A stretch of 64,000 nucleotides of DNA from contig DEXG01000039.1 of assembly GCA_002364005.1 (NCBI GenBank), positions 126,584 through 190,583 on the forward strand, read 5' to 3'. A program made the translations under genes and the position numbers. Shown here piece by piece: positions 34,076 to 42,948 of this stretch. Below the pieces are notes generated by a model. That model saw only the letters and a list, made by a program, of their open reading frames with translations. It had not been told where the DNA came from and did no database searches. The stretch is from Phycisphaerales bacterium UBA3190. Lineage in GTDB: Bacteria > Planctomycetota > Phycisphaerae > Phycisphaerales > UBA1924. Within the stretch, counting starts at the first letter, position 1; each line of letters begins with the position of its first letter.

Positions 34076-34752
34076 GATTCGGTTTCCTCTCCGGTTCGCT
34101 CACGCAAGCGGACCAGTGCTCGGCTCAATGCCGATTTGATCGTCCCCAGCGGCGTGTCCAGCTCTTCGCTGATCTGTCTAAGCGTCTGCCCGCCTAGATA
34201 CGCACGCACGACGACGGTTTGTTGCAACTCAGGCAGGGTCTCTATCTTTTTCACCAGTGCCGAGAACTGTTCGTCATTGACGAGGCGTTCGCCGGCGTTT
34301 GTTTCAATCCAGGCACCGACCCCTGACGCCAGGGCGTCGTCGAGCACGGCGGTTTTGATTCGTGCACGCTTGCGACGCAGCTTGTCGACCAGATGTCGAC
34401 GCGTCAGAAGCATGACCCAAGTGACCAGCGCGGCTTTGCGCGGGTCGTACCGATCGGCAGTACGCCAAAGACGAACGAATATTTCCTGCACCGCGTCTTC
34501 GGCTTCGCTCCGTGTCGGCATCGACTGGTACGCCATACGGAAGACGAGCGACCCGAATCGGTCGTATAACTCGCCTACGGCGTTCTCGTGATTGATCGCA
34601 ACACGCTGCATGAGCTCGTAGTCGATCCTGTCTTGGCCAGACAAATCCGAAGCCGACAACGGCTTGGGAATCTGTGTCCGCTCAATGGGACTTTCGGCCC
34701 CGTTGCTCGAAACAGACTCAACGGGTCGTTGGTTTTGATCGTTCTTATCCAT
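34072..34752 (-). CDS. ECF sigma factor (SigK-like)
   Basis: A 226-aa RNA polymerase sigma-70 family protein. Region 2: LYDRFGSLVFRMAYQSM and EAEDAVQEIFVRLWR. Region 4: LPELQQTVVVRAYLGGQ, then TLRQISEELDTPLGTIKSAL, a helix-turn-helix for the -35 element. A polar ~45-residue N-terminal extension precedes region 2. Paired with the downstream anti-sigma factor. It probably controls its own operon, but I cannot fix the promoter. The start is ATG at 34752, with GGTGG upstream. Confidence 0.95.
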   Translation of the reverse strand: MDKNDQNQRPVESVSSNGAESPIERTQIPKPLSASDLSGQDRIDYELMQRVAINHENAVGELYDRFGSLVFRMAYQSMPTRSEAEDAVQEIFVRLWRTADRYDPRKAALVTWVMLLTRRHLVDKLRRKRARIKTAVLDDALASGVGAWIETNAGERLVNDEQFSALVKKIETLPELQQTVVVRAYLGGQTLRQISEELDTPLGTIKSALSRALVRLRERTGEETES

Positions 34753-35107
34753 TATCCACCGGGTTCACGAGCGCGCCCGGGGCCTGTGAAAACACCCCAC
34801 AGACCGCCGACATATACGAGTAACCGATCGTACGGATGCTTGCAAGCCAAGTGTTTACAGAGCATTTTGGTAATTCTCGCTTCGCCCCCAAGTAAATCCC
34901 CCGAATTGAGGGGTCAAAGATCGGTCTTTGTTTGGTCGAATTCGCTCCGGTGGTCCCCAATTCAAGAATGGGCACTTGCAGATATCGGGTTGAGTCGATA
35001 CTCTAGAATTGCATACAGGCGCTGCCGACAGGTCGCCGTGGGGATATGCACACCGCTTCGCACGCATCGTCGTGGGCGTACGCGGGTGCATCAAAAAGAT
35101 CGGGTCA
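34753..35107. other. Divergent regulatory region between sigma operon and a prepilin gene
   Basis: 355 bases with no gene I can support. On the plus strand TTGCAG at about 34975 with TACTCT 17 bases later is a possible promoter for the prepilin gene. On the minus strand TTGCAA with TACTCG at 17 bases' spacing could serve the sigma gene. Both are weak matches. Short inverted repeats occur around 34895-34912 (CCCC...GGGG). Confidence 0.4.
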
Positions 35108-35875
35108 GTGTTGTCGAACACAAGGACCACAACTCGAAGCTCGCTTCGCCGCGCGTTCACGATGATTGATCTGATGGTCTCGTTGGCCATCGTGAGCATC
35201 TTGATTGCGCTGATGTTCCCTGCGATCTCGATGGTTCGGGAATCAACCCGAAAAGTGATCTGTGCTTCAAACCTGCGTCAAAGTGGTTTGGGGATGAGCC
35301 TGTTCACACAGGACCGGAATAATCGACTGCCTGACAGCATCTTCCTGCCGCCTGCTCCGCGGGCGCAGGCAACCGCAGTGGGCTCGTATGACCGCATGGA
35401 CACCGTCCTGCTCCCGGTCGACGAGTTCCCTGAGCGTCGCGGCGACCGCTGGGACGGGCTGGGGATCCTGTACAACCAGGGATATGTGAGCGCCCCGAAC
35501 ATCTTCTACTGCCCGAGCCATCATGGGAGTTTCACTTTCATCGATGCTCAGGATTCGTGGATGACCCCACGCAAGGCACCCGAGATCATCGTCAACTACC
35601 TGTACCGCGGCATCGGCCCCAACGGCGAACGCGTGATGTACAACATCGATCCCAACGCGGCGCTGGTTTCTGACACCATGCGTTCGTACTACGACCTCAA
35701 CCACGACAGCGGTTTCAATGTGCTGCAGGCGGGGCTTGCGGTCACCTGGTTTGATGATGTCGGCGACGAGATTGCCAACGACATCCTGTTGCGTGGCGAA
35801 GAGGACGGCAACAAGTCCACAAGCGTCCAGAACGCCTGGGGCCGACTCGACGATATTCCCAACGCCGACGATTGA
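35108..35875 (+). CDS. Planctomycete-type prepilin-like protein
   Basis: About 255 aa. The class III signal is RRAFTMIDLMVSLAIVSILI, with Ala instead of Gly before the cleavage site and Asp instead of Glu at mature position 5. It is followed by RESTRKVICASNLRQSGLGM, typical of the planctomycete prepilin family (DUF1559-like) that assembles or is displayed at the surface. A later NHDSGFNVLQAGLAV segment resembles the family's H-x9-DG motif, but AG replaces DG. The start is uncertain: GTG at 35108 gives a 16-residue leader; GTG at 35072 and TTG at 35009 are also in frame. No pilus machinery is adjacent. Confidence 0.75.
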   Translation: MLSNTRTTTRSSLRRAFTMIDLMVSLAIVSILIALMFPAISMVRESTRKVICASNLRQSGLGMSLFTQDRNNRLPDSIFLPPAPRAQATAVGSYDRMDTVLLPVDEFPERRGDRWDGLGILYNQGYVSAPNIFYCPSHHGSFTFIDAQDSWMTPRKAPEIIVNYLYRGIGPNGERVMYNIDPNAALVSDTMRSYYDLNHDSGFNVLQAGLAVTWFDDVGDEIANDILLRGEEDGNKSTSVQNAWGRLDDIPNADD

Positions 35876-35920
35876 TCCAACACCTCAGCGCTCCATGAAA
35901 CTTGGGAACCCAGAACTGGG

Positions 35921-35926
35921 TATCCT
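35921..35926 (+). promoter_or_regulatory. -10-like hexamer before the cyclophilin gene
   Basis: TATCCT ends six bases before the ATG at 35933, and there is no Shine-Dalgarno site. No convincing -35. Possible leaderless start. Confidence 0.3.
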
Positions 35927-35932
35927 TTGGTT

Positions 35933-37018
35933 ATGCGCCACTTGAACACGATCAACCGTCACCATCTGCTTTCCCTCATGATGCTGCTGCTCTTGATGGG
36001 CACCGCCGCACAGGCGACGGGGCAAATCGTCCCGGATCGTTTGTACTATGGCGTCGGCCAGCGTGTGGTCGTGCTCGTCACGACCCCAGAGAACTCGATC
36101 GCCGAGCCGACCATCAAACTCCACGACGCCCGGACCCTGGAGGTGCTGGCCAGCGTGCCCGCTGCAGACGGGCGGGCGGATCTTGCGAGTCTCTTCCCCT
36201 TGCTCTGGACCGAGAAGCCCGAGCAGGTCATGCTCGCCCAGCTCTATCTCGACAATCGGGCACACGGCGCCCCCCTCGTGCTCCAGCCCCTCGTGACGCC
36301 CAACACCGCGACCCGCGTCGATGAGGGCACACTGCGGGTCAGCGAAGATGATAAAGCGATTGTCATCTTCGAAGACGATCGCCGCTCGAGTCTCGCTGCT
36401 CAGGGGCAGCCCGAGACAGAACGCGAGGTCGCCTTCTCAGGGCTCCGTGTGTATGTCGAGCAAGAGGCGGTGTTCAAGACCAGCGCCGGGGAGATCGTCT
36501 TCCGTCTGCGTCCCGACGCGGCACCCAACACCGCCTACAACTTCATGCACCTTGTCCAGGGCGGCTTCTACACGAACATCATCTTCCACCGCATCGTCGC
36601 CACACTCTCGGATGGGCGGCCGTTCGTGATCCAGGTCGGCGATCCCTCGGGCACGGGCTCGGGCGGCCCGGGCTACATGATCGATCTGGAAAAGAGCACG
36701 CTCCCACACGATTTCGGGGTGCTCTCGATGGCCCGAGCCGCCGATCCAAATACCAATGGCTCGCAGGTCTTCGTCTGCCTGAGCAAAGAGGGGACATCGT
36801 TTCTCGATGGTCGCTACACCTCGTTCGCGCAGGCCGTTTCGGGTGCCGATGCGATCCTGAAGATCGCGCGCGTCCCTGTAGATGTGAACGATCGCCCGCT
36901 CGACCCGCCGATGATTGAGCGGGCGTACCTGCGTGACGCGCCGCCCATCAGCGAGCGCGTCAAGCCCGTGACCCGAGAGGATGCGGGGGCTTTCACGCCA
37001 CCCGAGCCCGATCGGTGA
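35933..37018 (+). CDS. Exported cyclophilin-type peptidyl-prolyl isomerase
   Basis: A 361-aa protein. Signal peptide about 1-31 (LLSLMMLLLLMGTAAQATGQ). A ~150-residue N-terminal domain of unknown type precedes the cyclophilin domain (about 185-330): EIVFRLRPDAAPNTAYNFMHL, FYTNIIFHRIV, VIQVGDPSGTGSGGPGY, GVLSMARAADPNTNGSQVFV and SFLDGRYTSFAQAV. The FHR..., QxGDP and SQFF-like (SQVFV) positions match active cyclophilins. It should assist folding of exported proteins in the periplasm. The upstream TTG at 35927 would add two residues. Confidence 0.88.
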   Translation: MRHLNTINRHHLLSLMMLLLLMGTAAQATGQIVPDRLYYGVGQRVVVLVTTPENSIAEPTIKLHDARTLEVLASVPAADGRADLASLFPLLWTEKPEQVMLAQLYLDNRAHGAPLVLQPLVTPNTATRVDEGTLRVSEDDKAIVIFEDDRRSSLAAQGQPETEREVAFSGLRVYVEQEAVFKTSAGEIVFRLRPDAAPNTAYNFMHLVQGGFYTNIIFHRIVATLSDGRPFVIQVGDPSGTGSGGPGYMIDLEKSTLPHDFGVLSMARAADPNTNGSQVFVCLSKEGTSFLDGRYTSFAQAVSGADAILKIARVPVDVNDRPLDPPMIERAYLRDAPPISERVKPVTREDAGAFTPPEPDR

Positions 37019-37038
37019 TTTGGGTGATGCTTGTGTGT

Positions 37039-38004
37039 TCAGAATCGGAATGACAGCGAGAGCGAGCCGAAGACCCCGACATCGAGGTCCTGCTTGGCGA
37101 CATCGTTGCCGTTGGTATCGAGGAACTCCAGTTCCCCGCCCAATGCGGCACCAACCGAAGCATCGATGACGATGCGGTCATTGGCTTTGTACTGGGCAAA
37201 GAGGGCGACCGGGATGCGCCGGTGCGTGCCCATGCCCTCTGGGGCGCTGACATGGGTATCGTCGAGCCGGAAGCTCTCGCTACGGTACTCGCCCGAGATG
37301 CCGTAGGAAAGCACATCGCTGCTCTTGTAGATCAGCCGCAGACCTGCTCGCTCTGTTGCGAGCGTCCAGCGTTCATCGATGTTCCAGGTGATCTGCGGGA
37401 CGGGCACGACGAGGACATCGTCCTCGAGTCGGCTTTTGACCAGCACGCCCAGTCCCCATGAGAATGTGTCGGACTGTTTGTACATGAAGCCGGTGGTGAA
37501 GAGCCATTCGAAGCTGTCGCCGAAGTCCGCGTCCTGCTCGCCACTGAACCCGACGCCGCCGCCCAGGAACCAGCTGGTGGTGTCGTTGAGCCGGTCGCTG
37601 TAGATGCCCGTGAGCCCGAGGGTCTGGATCTCGTCGAGTTCAGCACCGATGCTGGCGGCGTCGCCCGCAACGGAGGTGGCCGAGGGTGTGATGTCGTAAT
37701 CGAGCAGCCCGGCCCCGAGATCGATGCTCAGACGCCCGCCATCCTTGATGTTCCACATCGCGTTGAGCCCCAACCGGTACTCAGCGAGGGACAACTCGCC
37801 GATATCGGCGTCAAAATCGGCATCGGCCTGAAACCCCGCGCTGACCCGGGCCCGGAGGGTAAGCTGGGTCGACCGGGTGCCTTCGAGCTGCTCGACGGCT
37901 TCAATATTTGGGCTCGATTCGGGTTCCTCAGCGGGTTGTGATGCCAGCAGTGGGGGCGTGGCGAGCGAGAGAAGCAGCATCGTGGTCAGTCTGGTCGTCG
38001 GCAT
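37039..38004 (-). CDS. Predicted outer-membrane beta-barrel protein
   Basis: A 321-aa protein. Signal peptide about 1-22. Alternating hydrophobic/polar strands with aromatic girdles (FEWLFTTGFMYKQS, FSWGLGVLVKS, ALFAQYKANDRIVIDASVG) run to a C-terminal Phe (FGSLSLSFRF), the classic last strand of an outer-membrane barrel. It resembles the DUF6268-type family often found in planctomycetes and bacteroidetes. The function is unknown. AAGGA precedes the ATG at 38004. Convergent with the cyclophilin gene. Confidence 0.75.
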   Translation of the reverse strand: MPTTRLTTMLLLSLATPPLLASQPAEEPESSPNIEAVEQLEGTRSTQLTLRARVSAGFQADADFDADIGELSLAEYRLGLNAMWNIKDGGRLSIDLGAGLLDYDITPSATSVAGDAASIGAELDEIQTLGLTGIYSDRLNDTTSWFLGGGVGFSGEQDADFGDSFEWLFTTGFMYKQSDTFSWGLGVLVKSRLEDDVLVVPVPQITWNIDERWTLATERAGLRLIYKSSDVLSYGISGEYRSESFRLDDTHVSAPEGMGTHRRIPVALFAQYKANDRIVIDASVGAALGGELEFLDTNGNDVAKQDLDVGVFGSLSLSFRF

Positions 38005-38125
38005 GGGTGTTCCTTGATCGTGGGAATTCGGATGCTCAGATCATACCGATTCGGCGATGGGCTCGCCCAGACGCAAGAAGGCGGCTACAGTTGCCCCCGA
38101 AATCACCCGATACCGGGTACCCCAT

Positions 38126-38198
38126 GGGGGACTAACTCAATTGGTAGAGTGCCAGCTTTGCAAGCTGGAAGTTAGGGGTTCGAGTCCCCTGTCCTCCA
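38126..38198 (+). tRNA. tRNA-Ala (anticodon UGC)
   Basis: A 73-base cloverleaf. The acceptor stem is GGGGGAC with GTCCTCC and includes the G3:U70 wobble pair that defines alanine identity. The D stem is ACTC/GAGT, the anticodon stem CCAGC/GCTGG with loop TTTGCAA (anticodon TGC at the centre), and the T stem AGGGG/CCCCT with TTCGAGT. The discriminator is A, and CCA is not encoded (the next bases are CTT), so it must be added after transcription. It lies about 100 bases before trhO on the same strand. Confidence 0.98.
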
Positions 38199-38299
38199 CT
38201 TTTCACACATGCGACCCGCGCTCTGCGAGTCTGCCCGCCCCGATCGGTTTGTCCCCGATGGGTCGAGTAAACAACGCGTTGAGCATGGAGCAACCCACA

Positions 38300-39160
38300 A
38301 TGAGCGATCAGCACGCGTCAACGCGCGAAGTGGTGTACGACATCGCGGCTTTCTATCAGTTCGTCCCCATCGACGACTGCGACGACTGGGCCCCCCAGCT
38401 CAAGCAGCAGATGATCGACCGTGATGTGCTGGGCACGATCCTGCTGGCCCACGAGGGGATCAACGGCACAATCTCGGGCACGCCCGAGGGTGTGGCGGAA
38501 ATCCTGGAGATTGTCCGGGCCCACGAGGGACTCGAAGACATGAAACACAAGACCTCGCACGCGCCGGGGCATGTGTTCAACCGGGCCAAGGTCAAGGTGA
38601 AGCCCACGCTGATCAACCTGGGCCCGGAGGTCGACCCGAACCGGCGTGTGGGAACTTATGTGCCTCCAGCCGAGTGGAACCAGGTCATCAGCGACCCCGA
38701 GGTCGTGCTGATCGATACACGCAATGACTACGAGGTCCACGCGGGGACCTTCGAGGGTGCGATCGATCCCAAGATCAAGCGATTCAGGGATCTCCCCGAG
38801 TTCGTCGAATCGAATCTCGACCCGAGCAAGCACAAGAAGGTCGCGATGTTCTGCACGGGCGGGATCCGCTGCGAAAAATCGACGGCCTGGATGCTCGAGC
38901 AGGGCTTTGAGGAGGTCTATCACCTCGAGGGTGGGATCCTGAGCTATCTCGAACAGGTGCCCAAAGAGCAGAGCAAGTGGCGTGGGGACTGCTATGTGTT
39001 TGATGAGCGTGTCGGTGTAGACCACGAGCTTCGCCCATCGGACGAGGCGAAGTTCTGCCCTGGGTGTGGGCATGCCCTGACGACCAAGCTGCGTTGTGCA
39101 CCCGAGTATGTCGCGGGCGAGCGTTGCCCACGGTGCCCCGCGTTGGGTGAGGACGACTAA
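38300..39160 (+). CDS. trhO: tRNA uridine(34) hydroxylase, rhodanese family
   Basis: A 286-aa protein of the YceA/TrhO family, which hydroxylates U34 of certain tRNAs using oxygen. An N-terminal acylphosphatase-like domain (GTILLAHEGINGTISGT) is followed by the rhodanese domain (VLIDTRNDYEVHAGTFEGA) with FCTGGIRCEKS, where Cys185 is the catalytic residue and Cys191 is also conserved. The C-terminus has CPGCG and CPRC pairs that probably bind zinc. The ATG at 38300 is chosen by family start and by GGAG about ten bases upstream; in-frame ATGs at 38258 and 38285 are less likely. Confidence 0.95.
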   Translation: MSDQHASTREVVYDIAAFYQFVPIDDCDDWAPQLKQQMIDRDVLGTILLAHEGINGTISGTPEGVAEILEIVRAHEGLEDMKHKTSHAPGHVFNRAKVKVKPTLINLGPEVDPNRRVGTYVPPAEWNQVISDPEVVLIDTRNDYEVHAGTFEGAIDPKIKRFRDLPEFVESNLDPSKHKKVAMFCTGGIRCEKSTAWMLEQGFEEVYHLEGGILSYLEQVPKEQSKWRGDCYVFDERVGVDHELRPSDEAKFCPGCGHALTTKLRCAPEYVAGERCPRCPALGEDD

Positions 39161-40215
39161 GCCGCCCGATCGGTTGGGGTGTTGGGCATGGTCTGCACCC
39201 GGATGCGGTCGTCGCTCTCTTTCCGCATCTCATAGAGCCCATCGCAGAGACGATCGCACACCTGACCGGATTCACATCGGTTCTGAGGCGGCAGGTGCAG
39301 CCCGAACGCCACGCTCTTGCGTGCGTTCCTGAGGGGGTGGATCTCGTCGCTGAGCATGCAGAGCTTGTTGAGCAACGAAGTGAACTGCGATCGGTGCTCG
39401 TGCATGGGCAGCAGCAGGGCGAACTCACCCTCGTCGAGACGGCCGATGGAGACGCTTGAATCGCACAGGCGTATCGCCCGGCGTACAAACTCCCGCAGGT
39501 AATCCTCGCCCTGATCGAGCCCGAGCTGCTGCACGATCTGCTCGTAGCCCAGCAGGTCGAGCACGGCGATGCCCATGCCCTTGGCGCGATCGCGGTGGTA
39601 ACTGATCGATTCGGCCATCAGGGTCAGGATGCCCTCGTGGTTCCACACACGCGTGAGCGGGTCGATCATGCTGGATCGCCATGTCGCGCCGATCTCGCTG
39701 ATCAGCGCCTGCTCGATCGGGTTCGAGCGTTCAGTGTGCAGCTCGCATTCAACCTGACGGGCGAAATCGTGCAGGGTGGCCATGTCGCTCTGAGGCATGC
39801 GTCTGGGGCAGGTGTCGTAGACGCACAGGGTTGCCACGGGCAGGTTGGCCCGCGAGAAGATCGGAGCGCCGGCGTAGAAGACCATGCCCGGGTACCCCGT
39901 CACGAGCGTGTTGCTCGCGAATCGCTCGTCGTAGCGGGCATCGGGGACGACCAGCACCCGGTTGTGGATGTGCGTGTGCTCGCAGAACGACAGGGAGCGG
40001 TCGGTCTGCTCGATATCGAGCCCCACGATCGACTTGAACCACTGGCGGTGCTCATCGATGCAGGTGATGGCGCAGATGGGCATGTCCAGTGTCTGGCTCG
40101 TCAGGCGGGTGATGCGATCGAACCGCTCTTCGATCGGCGTGTCCAATATCTGCAGCGATCGCAGCGCTTCGAGGCGCTCCTGCTCTCTTGGATGTTCCTG
40201 GGGATGGTTATGCAT
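39157..40215 (-). CDS. GAF domain protein with degenerate GGDEF domain
   Basis: About 352 aa. The GAF domain spans about 14-165: LEALRSLQILDTPIEERFDR, then VCAI-type strands, SFCEHT and YAGAPI, which places it in the common planctomycete/proteobacterial GAF-GGDEF family. The second domain (about 180-345) has the GGDEF fold markers DPLTRVWN (185-192) and GRLDEGEFALLL, but the active-site motif reads DEGEF (261-265) in place of GGDEF, so diguanylate cyclase activity is unlikely. It may bind GTP or a partner instead. The ATG at 40215 has GAGGG upstream; the ATG at 40230 is an alternative. It overlaps trhO by four bases, convergent. Confidence 0.88.
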   Translation of the reverse strand: MHNHPQEHPREQERLEALRSLQILDTPIEERFDRITRLTSQTLDMPICAITCIDEHRQWFKSIVGLDIEQTDRSLSFCEHTHIHNRVLVVPDARYDERFASNTLVTGYPGMVFYAGAPIFSRANLPVATLCVYDTCPRRMPQSDMATLHDFARQVECELHTERSNPIEQALISEIGATWRSSMIDPLTRVWNHEGILTLMAESISYHRDRAKGMGIAVLDLLGYEQIVQQLGLDQGEDYLREFVRRAIRLCDSSVSIGRLDEGEFALLLPMHEHRSQFTSLLNKLCMLSDEIHPLRNARKSVAFGLHLPPQNRCESGQVCDRLCDGLYEMRKESDDRIRVQTMPNTPTDRAA

Positions 40216-40382
40216 CAGCGATGCCCTCATGCATGGGTATCGCTAGATCGACAGGACCCGGTTCACAGTTGGATCCAGAGTGCGAAAAATGGTAATTCTG
40301 AACACAGTTGACCACCCCGCCCGGCAGGGTTTTCCCAGATTGATCGCAAGGGGGCTTGGGACGCGTGAGAAACGGATTGAAC

Positions 40383-41771
40383 TCAGGTATTGGCTCGGGC
40401 GGGTTCGATAATGCCTCGGCATTCGCCGAAGCCGATCCGCCGATAACCCTCGCGCTCGCAGTAGGCCTTCATGATGATCTCGTCTCCGTCGGCGATGAAC
40501 TTGCGCTCTTCGCCGGTGGGCAGCTTGATCGGGGTCCGCTGCGTGCCGGGCACGAGCACGGGGGGCTCGGCGAAGGGGTCGCCGTCCCAGGTGAGTTCCA
40601 GCAGCGAGCCACGCGAGTCGCGGGTGGTGCCCGAGACGGTGCCCGATCCCAGCAGATCGCCGGGGTTGAGGTTGCAGCCGTTGACCGTGTGGTGGGTGAC
40701 CATCTGGGCGATGGTCCAGTACATATCGCGGAAGTTGCCCTTGCTCAGGCGGATGGGCTCCATGCCCTGCTCACGCATCTTTTCCGAGGCGATCCAGACC
40801 TCGAGGGTGATGTCGAAGCCACCCTGCTTCTGGTTCTGCTCGTTGAACATGTAAGGCAGCGGCTGCGGGTCGCCCTCTGCTCGCTCGGCGACGGGGCAGC
40901 GGAACGGCGCCAGCGCTTCCATCGTCACGATGTACGGCGACACGGTGCTCGCGAAGTTCTTGGCCAGGAACGGGCCCAGCGGGACATACTCCCACTTCTG
41001 CAGATCCCGCGCCGACCAGTCGTTGAGGATGCACAGGCCCAGGATGTGATCCTCGGCCTCCTCGATCGTGACATGATCGCCCAGCTCGTTGCCCCGCCCG
41101 ATGATCGCGCCCATCTCCATCTCGTAATCGAGCAGCTTGCACGGCCCGAACGCCGGCGACCCGCCATCTTCTGCGGGGGCCTGCTGCCCGATGGGGCGTT
41201 TGATGTGCGTGCCCGAGGGGACGATGGAGGACGCCCGCCCGTGGTACCCGATGGGGATGTGCTTGTAGTTTGGAAGCAGCGGGTTGTCGGGTCGGAACAT
41301 GGAGCCGACATTGGTGGCGTGGTTGATGGAGGCGTAGAAGTCGGTGTAGTCGTGCGGGAATACCGGGAGCATCAGGATATCGCCCTGTTCGGAGACATCG
41401 CCTCGGAACTCGATCACAGCACGCTCACGAAGATCTGAGTTGTCCCGCAGATCGGCGCAGTCAGCGGACAGAAGCTGCGAGAGTCGCTTGCGGATCACAT
41501 TGCGATCGGCAGGGTCGAGTTCACTGATGACTTCGACATCGGCGCCGTAGATCCAGCCCGTGCCTTCGAGCATCCCGGCTTCATCGAGCTCGTCGAGAAT
41601 GACCACACAGCTCCCGATGCGCACGCCGGTCTGGAGACTCTCGTCTTCGTCATCGCGGAGCACCTGACACCATGGCAGGTTCTGAATCGGGAAATCGCTC
41701 TGCGGGTCGTTGGCGCTCTCGACCCATGAGGTGAGCTTCGGGTCGTGTGTCTCGTCGATGGCGTAGGGCAT
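40383..41771 (-). CDS. fahA: Fumarylacetoacetase
   Basis: A 462-aa enzyme that hydrolyses fumarylacetoacetate to fumarate and acetoacetate, the last step of tyrosine/homogentisate breakdown. Metal-binding EMEMGAIIGRGNELG and NDWSARDLQKWEYVPLGPF are diagnostic, with PIGYHGRASSIVPSGT and MYWTIAQMVTHHTVNGC (active-site His region) and LGSGTVSGTTRDSRGS. Full length compared with the eukaryotic/bacterial enzyme of about 420 residues. GGAAGGA precedes the ATG at 41771. No other tyrosine-catabolism gene is visible here. Confidence 0.96.
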   Translation of the reverse strand: MPYAIDETHDPKLTSWVESANDPQSDFPIQNLPWCQVLRDDEDESLQTGVRIGSCVVILDELDEAGMLEGTGWIYGADVEVISELDPADRNVIRKRLSQLLSADCADLRDNSDLRERAVIEFRGDVSEQGDILMLPVFPHDYTDFYASINHATNVGSMFRPDNPLLPNYKHIPIGYHGRASSIVPSGTHIKRPIGQQAPAEDGGSPAFGPCKLLDYEMEMGAIIGRGNELGDHVTIEEAEDHILGLCILNDWSARDLQKWEYVPLGPFLAKNFASTVSPYIVTMEALAPFRCPVAERAEGDPQPLPYMFNEQNQKQGGFDITLEVWIASEKMREQGMEPIRLSKGNFRDMYWTIAQMVTHHTVNGCNLNPGDLLGSGTVSGTTRDSRGSLLELTWDGDPFAEPPVLVPGTQRTPIKLPTGEERKFIADGDEIIMKAYCEREGYRRIGFGECRGIIEPARANT

Positions 41772-41895
41772 GCGGGGTCCTTCCGGGAGAATCGTGGTGC
41801 AGTATTCAAGGGTATGCAGATGGGATCGATCGGTCAGTGGCTGCGCGGGCTGAGCTGGGCGACTCGGGGCGTGCTCTTCGGGTACAGTTGGGTGG

Positions 41896-42828
41896 ATGAA
41901 GCACCCAGCAGTTCAAAGCGAAACCTCGTGGGCGAGGCGTTGCCCGCCGGTCCCCGGGTTCGCTGAGACGATCTATGTTGATCGCCACGCCACCGCGACG
42001 AATGTCAGCGGGTACCCATCGACGGGGCAGGTCGACTCGGGCTATATCGAGGGGGTTGGGAATCGCGTGAGGCTTGCCAGGCACCTGCTGGGGGCGCTCA
42101 CGCCGGATTCACGATGCGCCGACACGCTTGTCGTCGGTGCGGGTGACGGGTGCGAGTGTGTCTGGTTGTCGCGTTTGGACGCGTGCCGCGTGATCGGGAT
42201 CGACCTGAAACCGGTGGGTTCGATCGACCCGCGGCTTCTCGATGGGTTCGCAAAGATGCAATCGGTGCCAGCATCGCCGGCTGACGGGGACGCGATTGAG
42301 CTGGTGGCCGACGACATCTGCGCCTGCTCGCTCCCAGATGCTTCGGTCGATCGGATCCTGAGCTGGCAGACCTTCGAGCACATCATGGACCCGGCTGCGG
42401 CGCTGCGTGAGATGCATCGTGTCCTGCGTCCCGGCGGCGTGGCGTTTATTGAGTACAACCCGTTCTTCTCGATCGACGGCGCTCACTGGGTCGGGACGAT
42501 CGATATCCCCTGGGCGCACGCCCGTCTGGATGATGAGGCGTTCGAGGAGGCAGTGACGACCCTGCACCCGGGGAGGCCAGCGTACGCGGGGCGTCTGGTG
42601 CGTGAGCGGATCAATCGCATGTCGCACGCGCAGTGCCGGGATTTTGCGCACGAAGCGGGCTTTGAGGTGGTGGAGTTCCTGCCTCGTGTTCGGACCGAAG
42701 ACGCGCTGGTGCTCGACGATCGCATCCTGAGCCAGGTGCTGGCCCGCTACCCGCAGGCCCGCCCGATCGATCTGCTCTGCCGCATTGTGCGTGTGGTGCT
42801 GCGCAAGGGCGAAAAAGGGCCAATCTGA
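41896..42828 (+). CDS. Class I SAM-dependent methyltransferase
   Basis: A 310-aa protein. The SAM-binding motif I is DTLVVGAGDGCECVWL with the acidic residue at IGIDLKP. LSWQTFEHIMDPAAALREMH and RVLRPGGVAFIEYNPFFS match motifs II-III of Methyltransf_11-type enzymes. The C-terminus (about 220-310) is helical and contains RERINRMSHAQCRDFAHEAGF, seen in enzymes that modify small molecules or glycans. The substrate is unknown. GGGTGG lies just before the ATG at 41896, and TACAGT seven bases upstream could be a -10. It stands alone, divergent from fahA. Confidence 0.85.
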   Translation: MKHPAVQSETSWARRCPPVPGFAETIYVDRHATATNVSGYPSTGQVDSGYIEGVGNRVRLARHLLGALTPDSRCADTLVVGAGDGCECVWLSRLDACRVIGIDLKPVGSIDPRLLDGFAKMQSVPASPADGDAIELVADDICACSLPDASVDRILSWQTFEHIMDPAAALREMHRVLRPGGVAFIEYNPFFSIDGAHWVGTIDIPWAHARLDDEAFEEAVTTLHPGRPAYAGRLVRERINRMSHAQCRDFAHEAGFEVVEFLPRVRTEDALVLDDRILSQVLARYPQARPIDLLCRIVRVVLRKGEKGPI

Positions 42829-42948
42829 GCTGCTTTGAGCGATTCTGTCCCTGCATGGACATCCCCGAATTAGGTTGTATTTGATCCCTGTTTCTGTACG
42901 ATGGGAACCTGTTTGTTGTGAAGATGATTGCTTGTGGGTGGATGACCA

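Noticed and set aside
33212..34752. Zinc-binding anti-sigma (ZAS) factor
   Set aside because: No HxxxCxxC motif; the C-terminal domain fits the RskA type.
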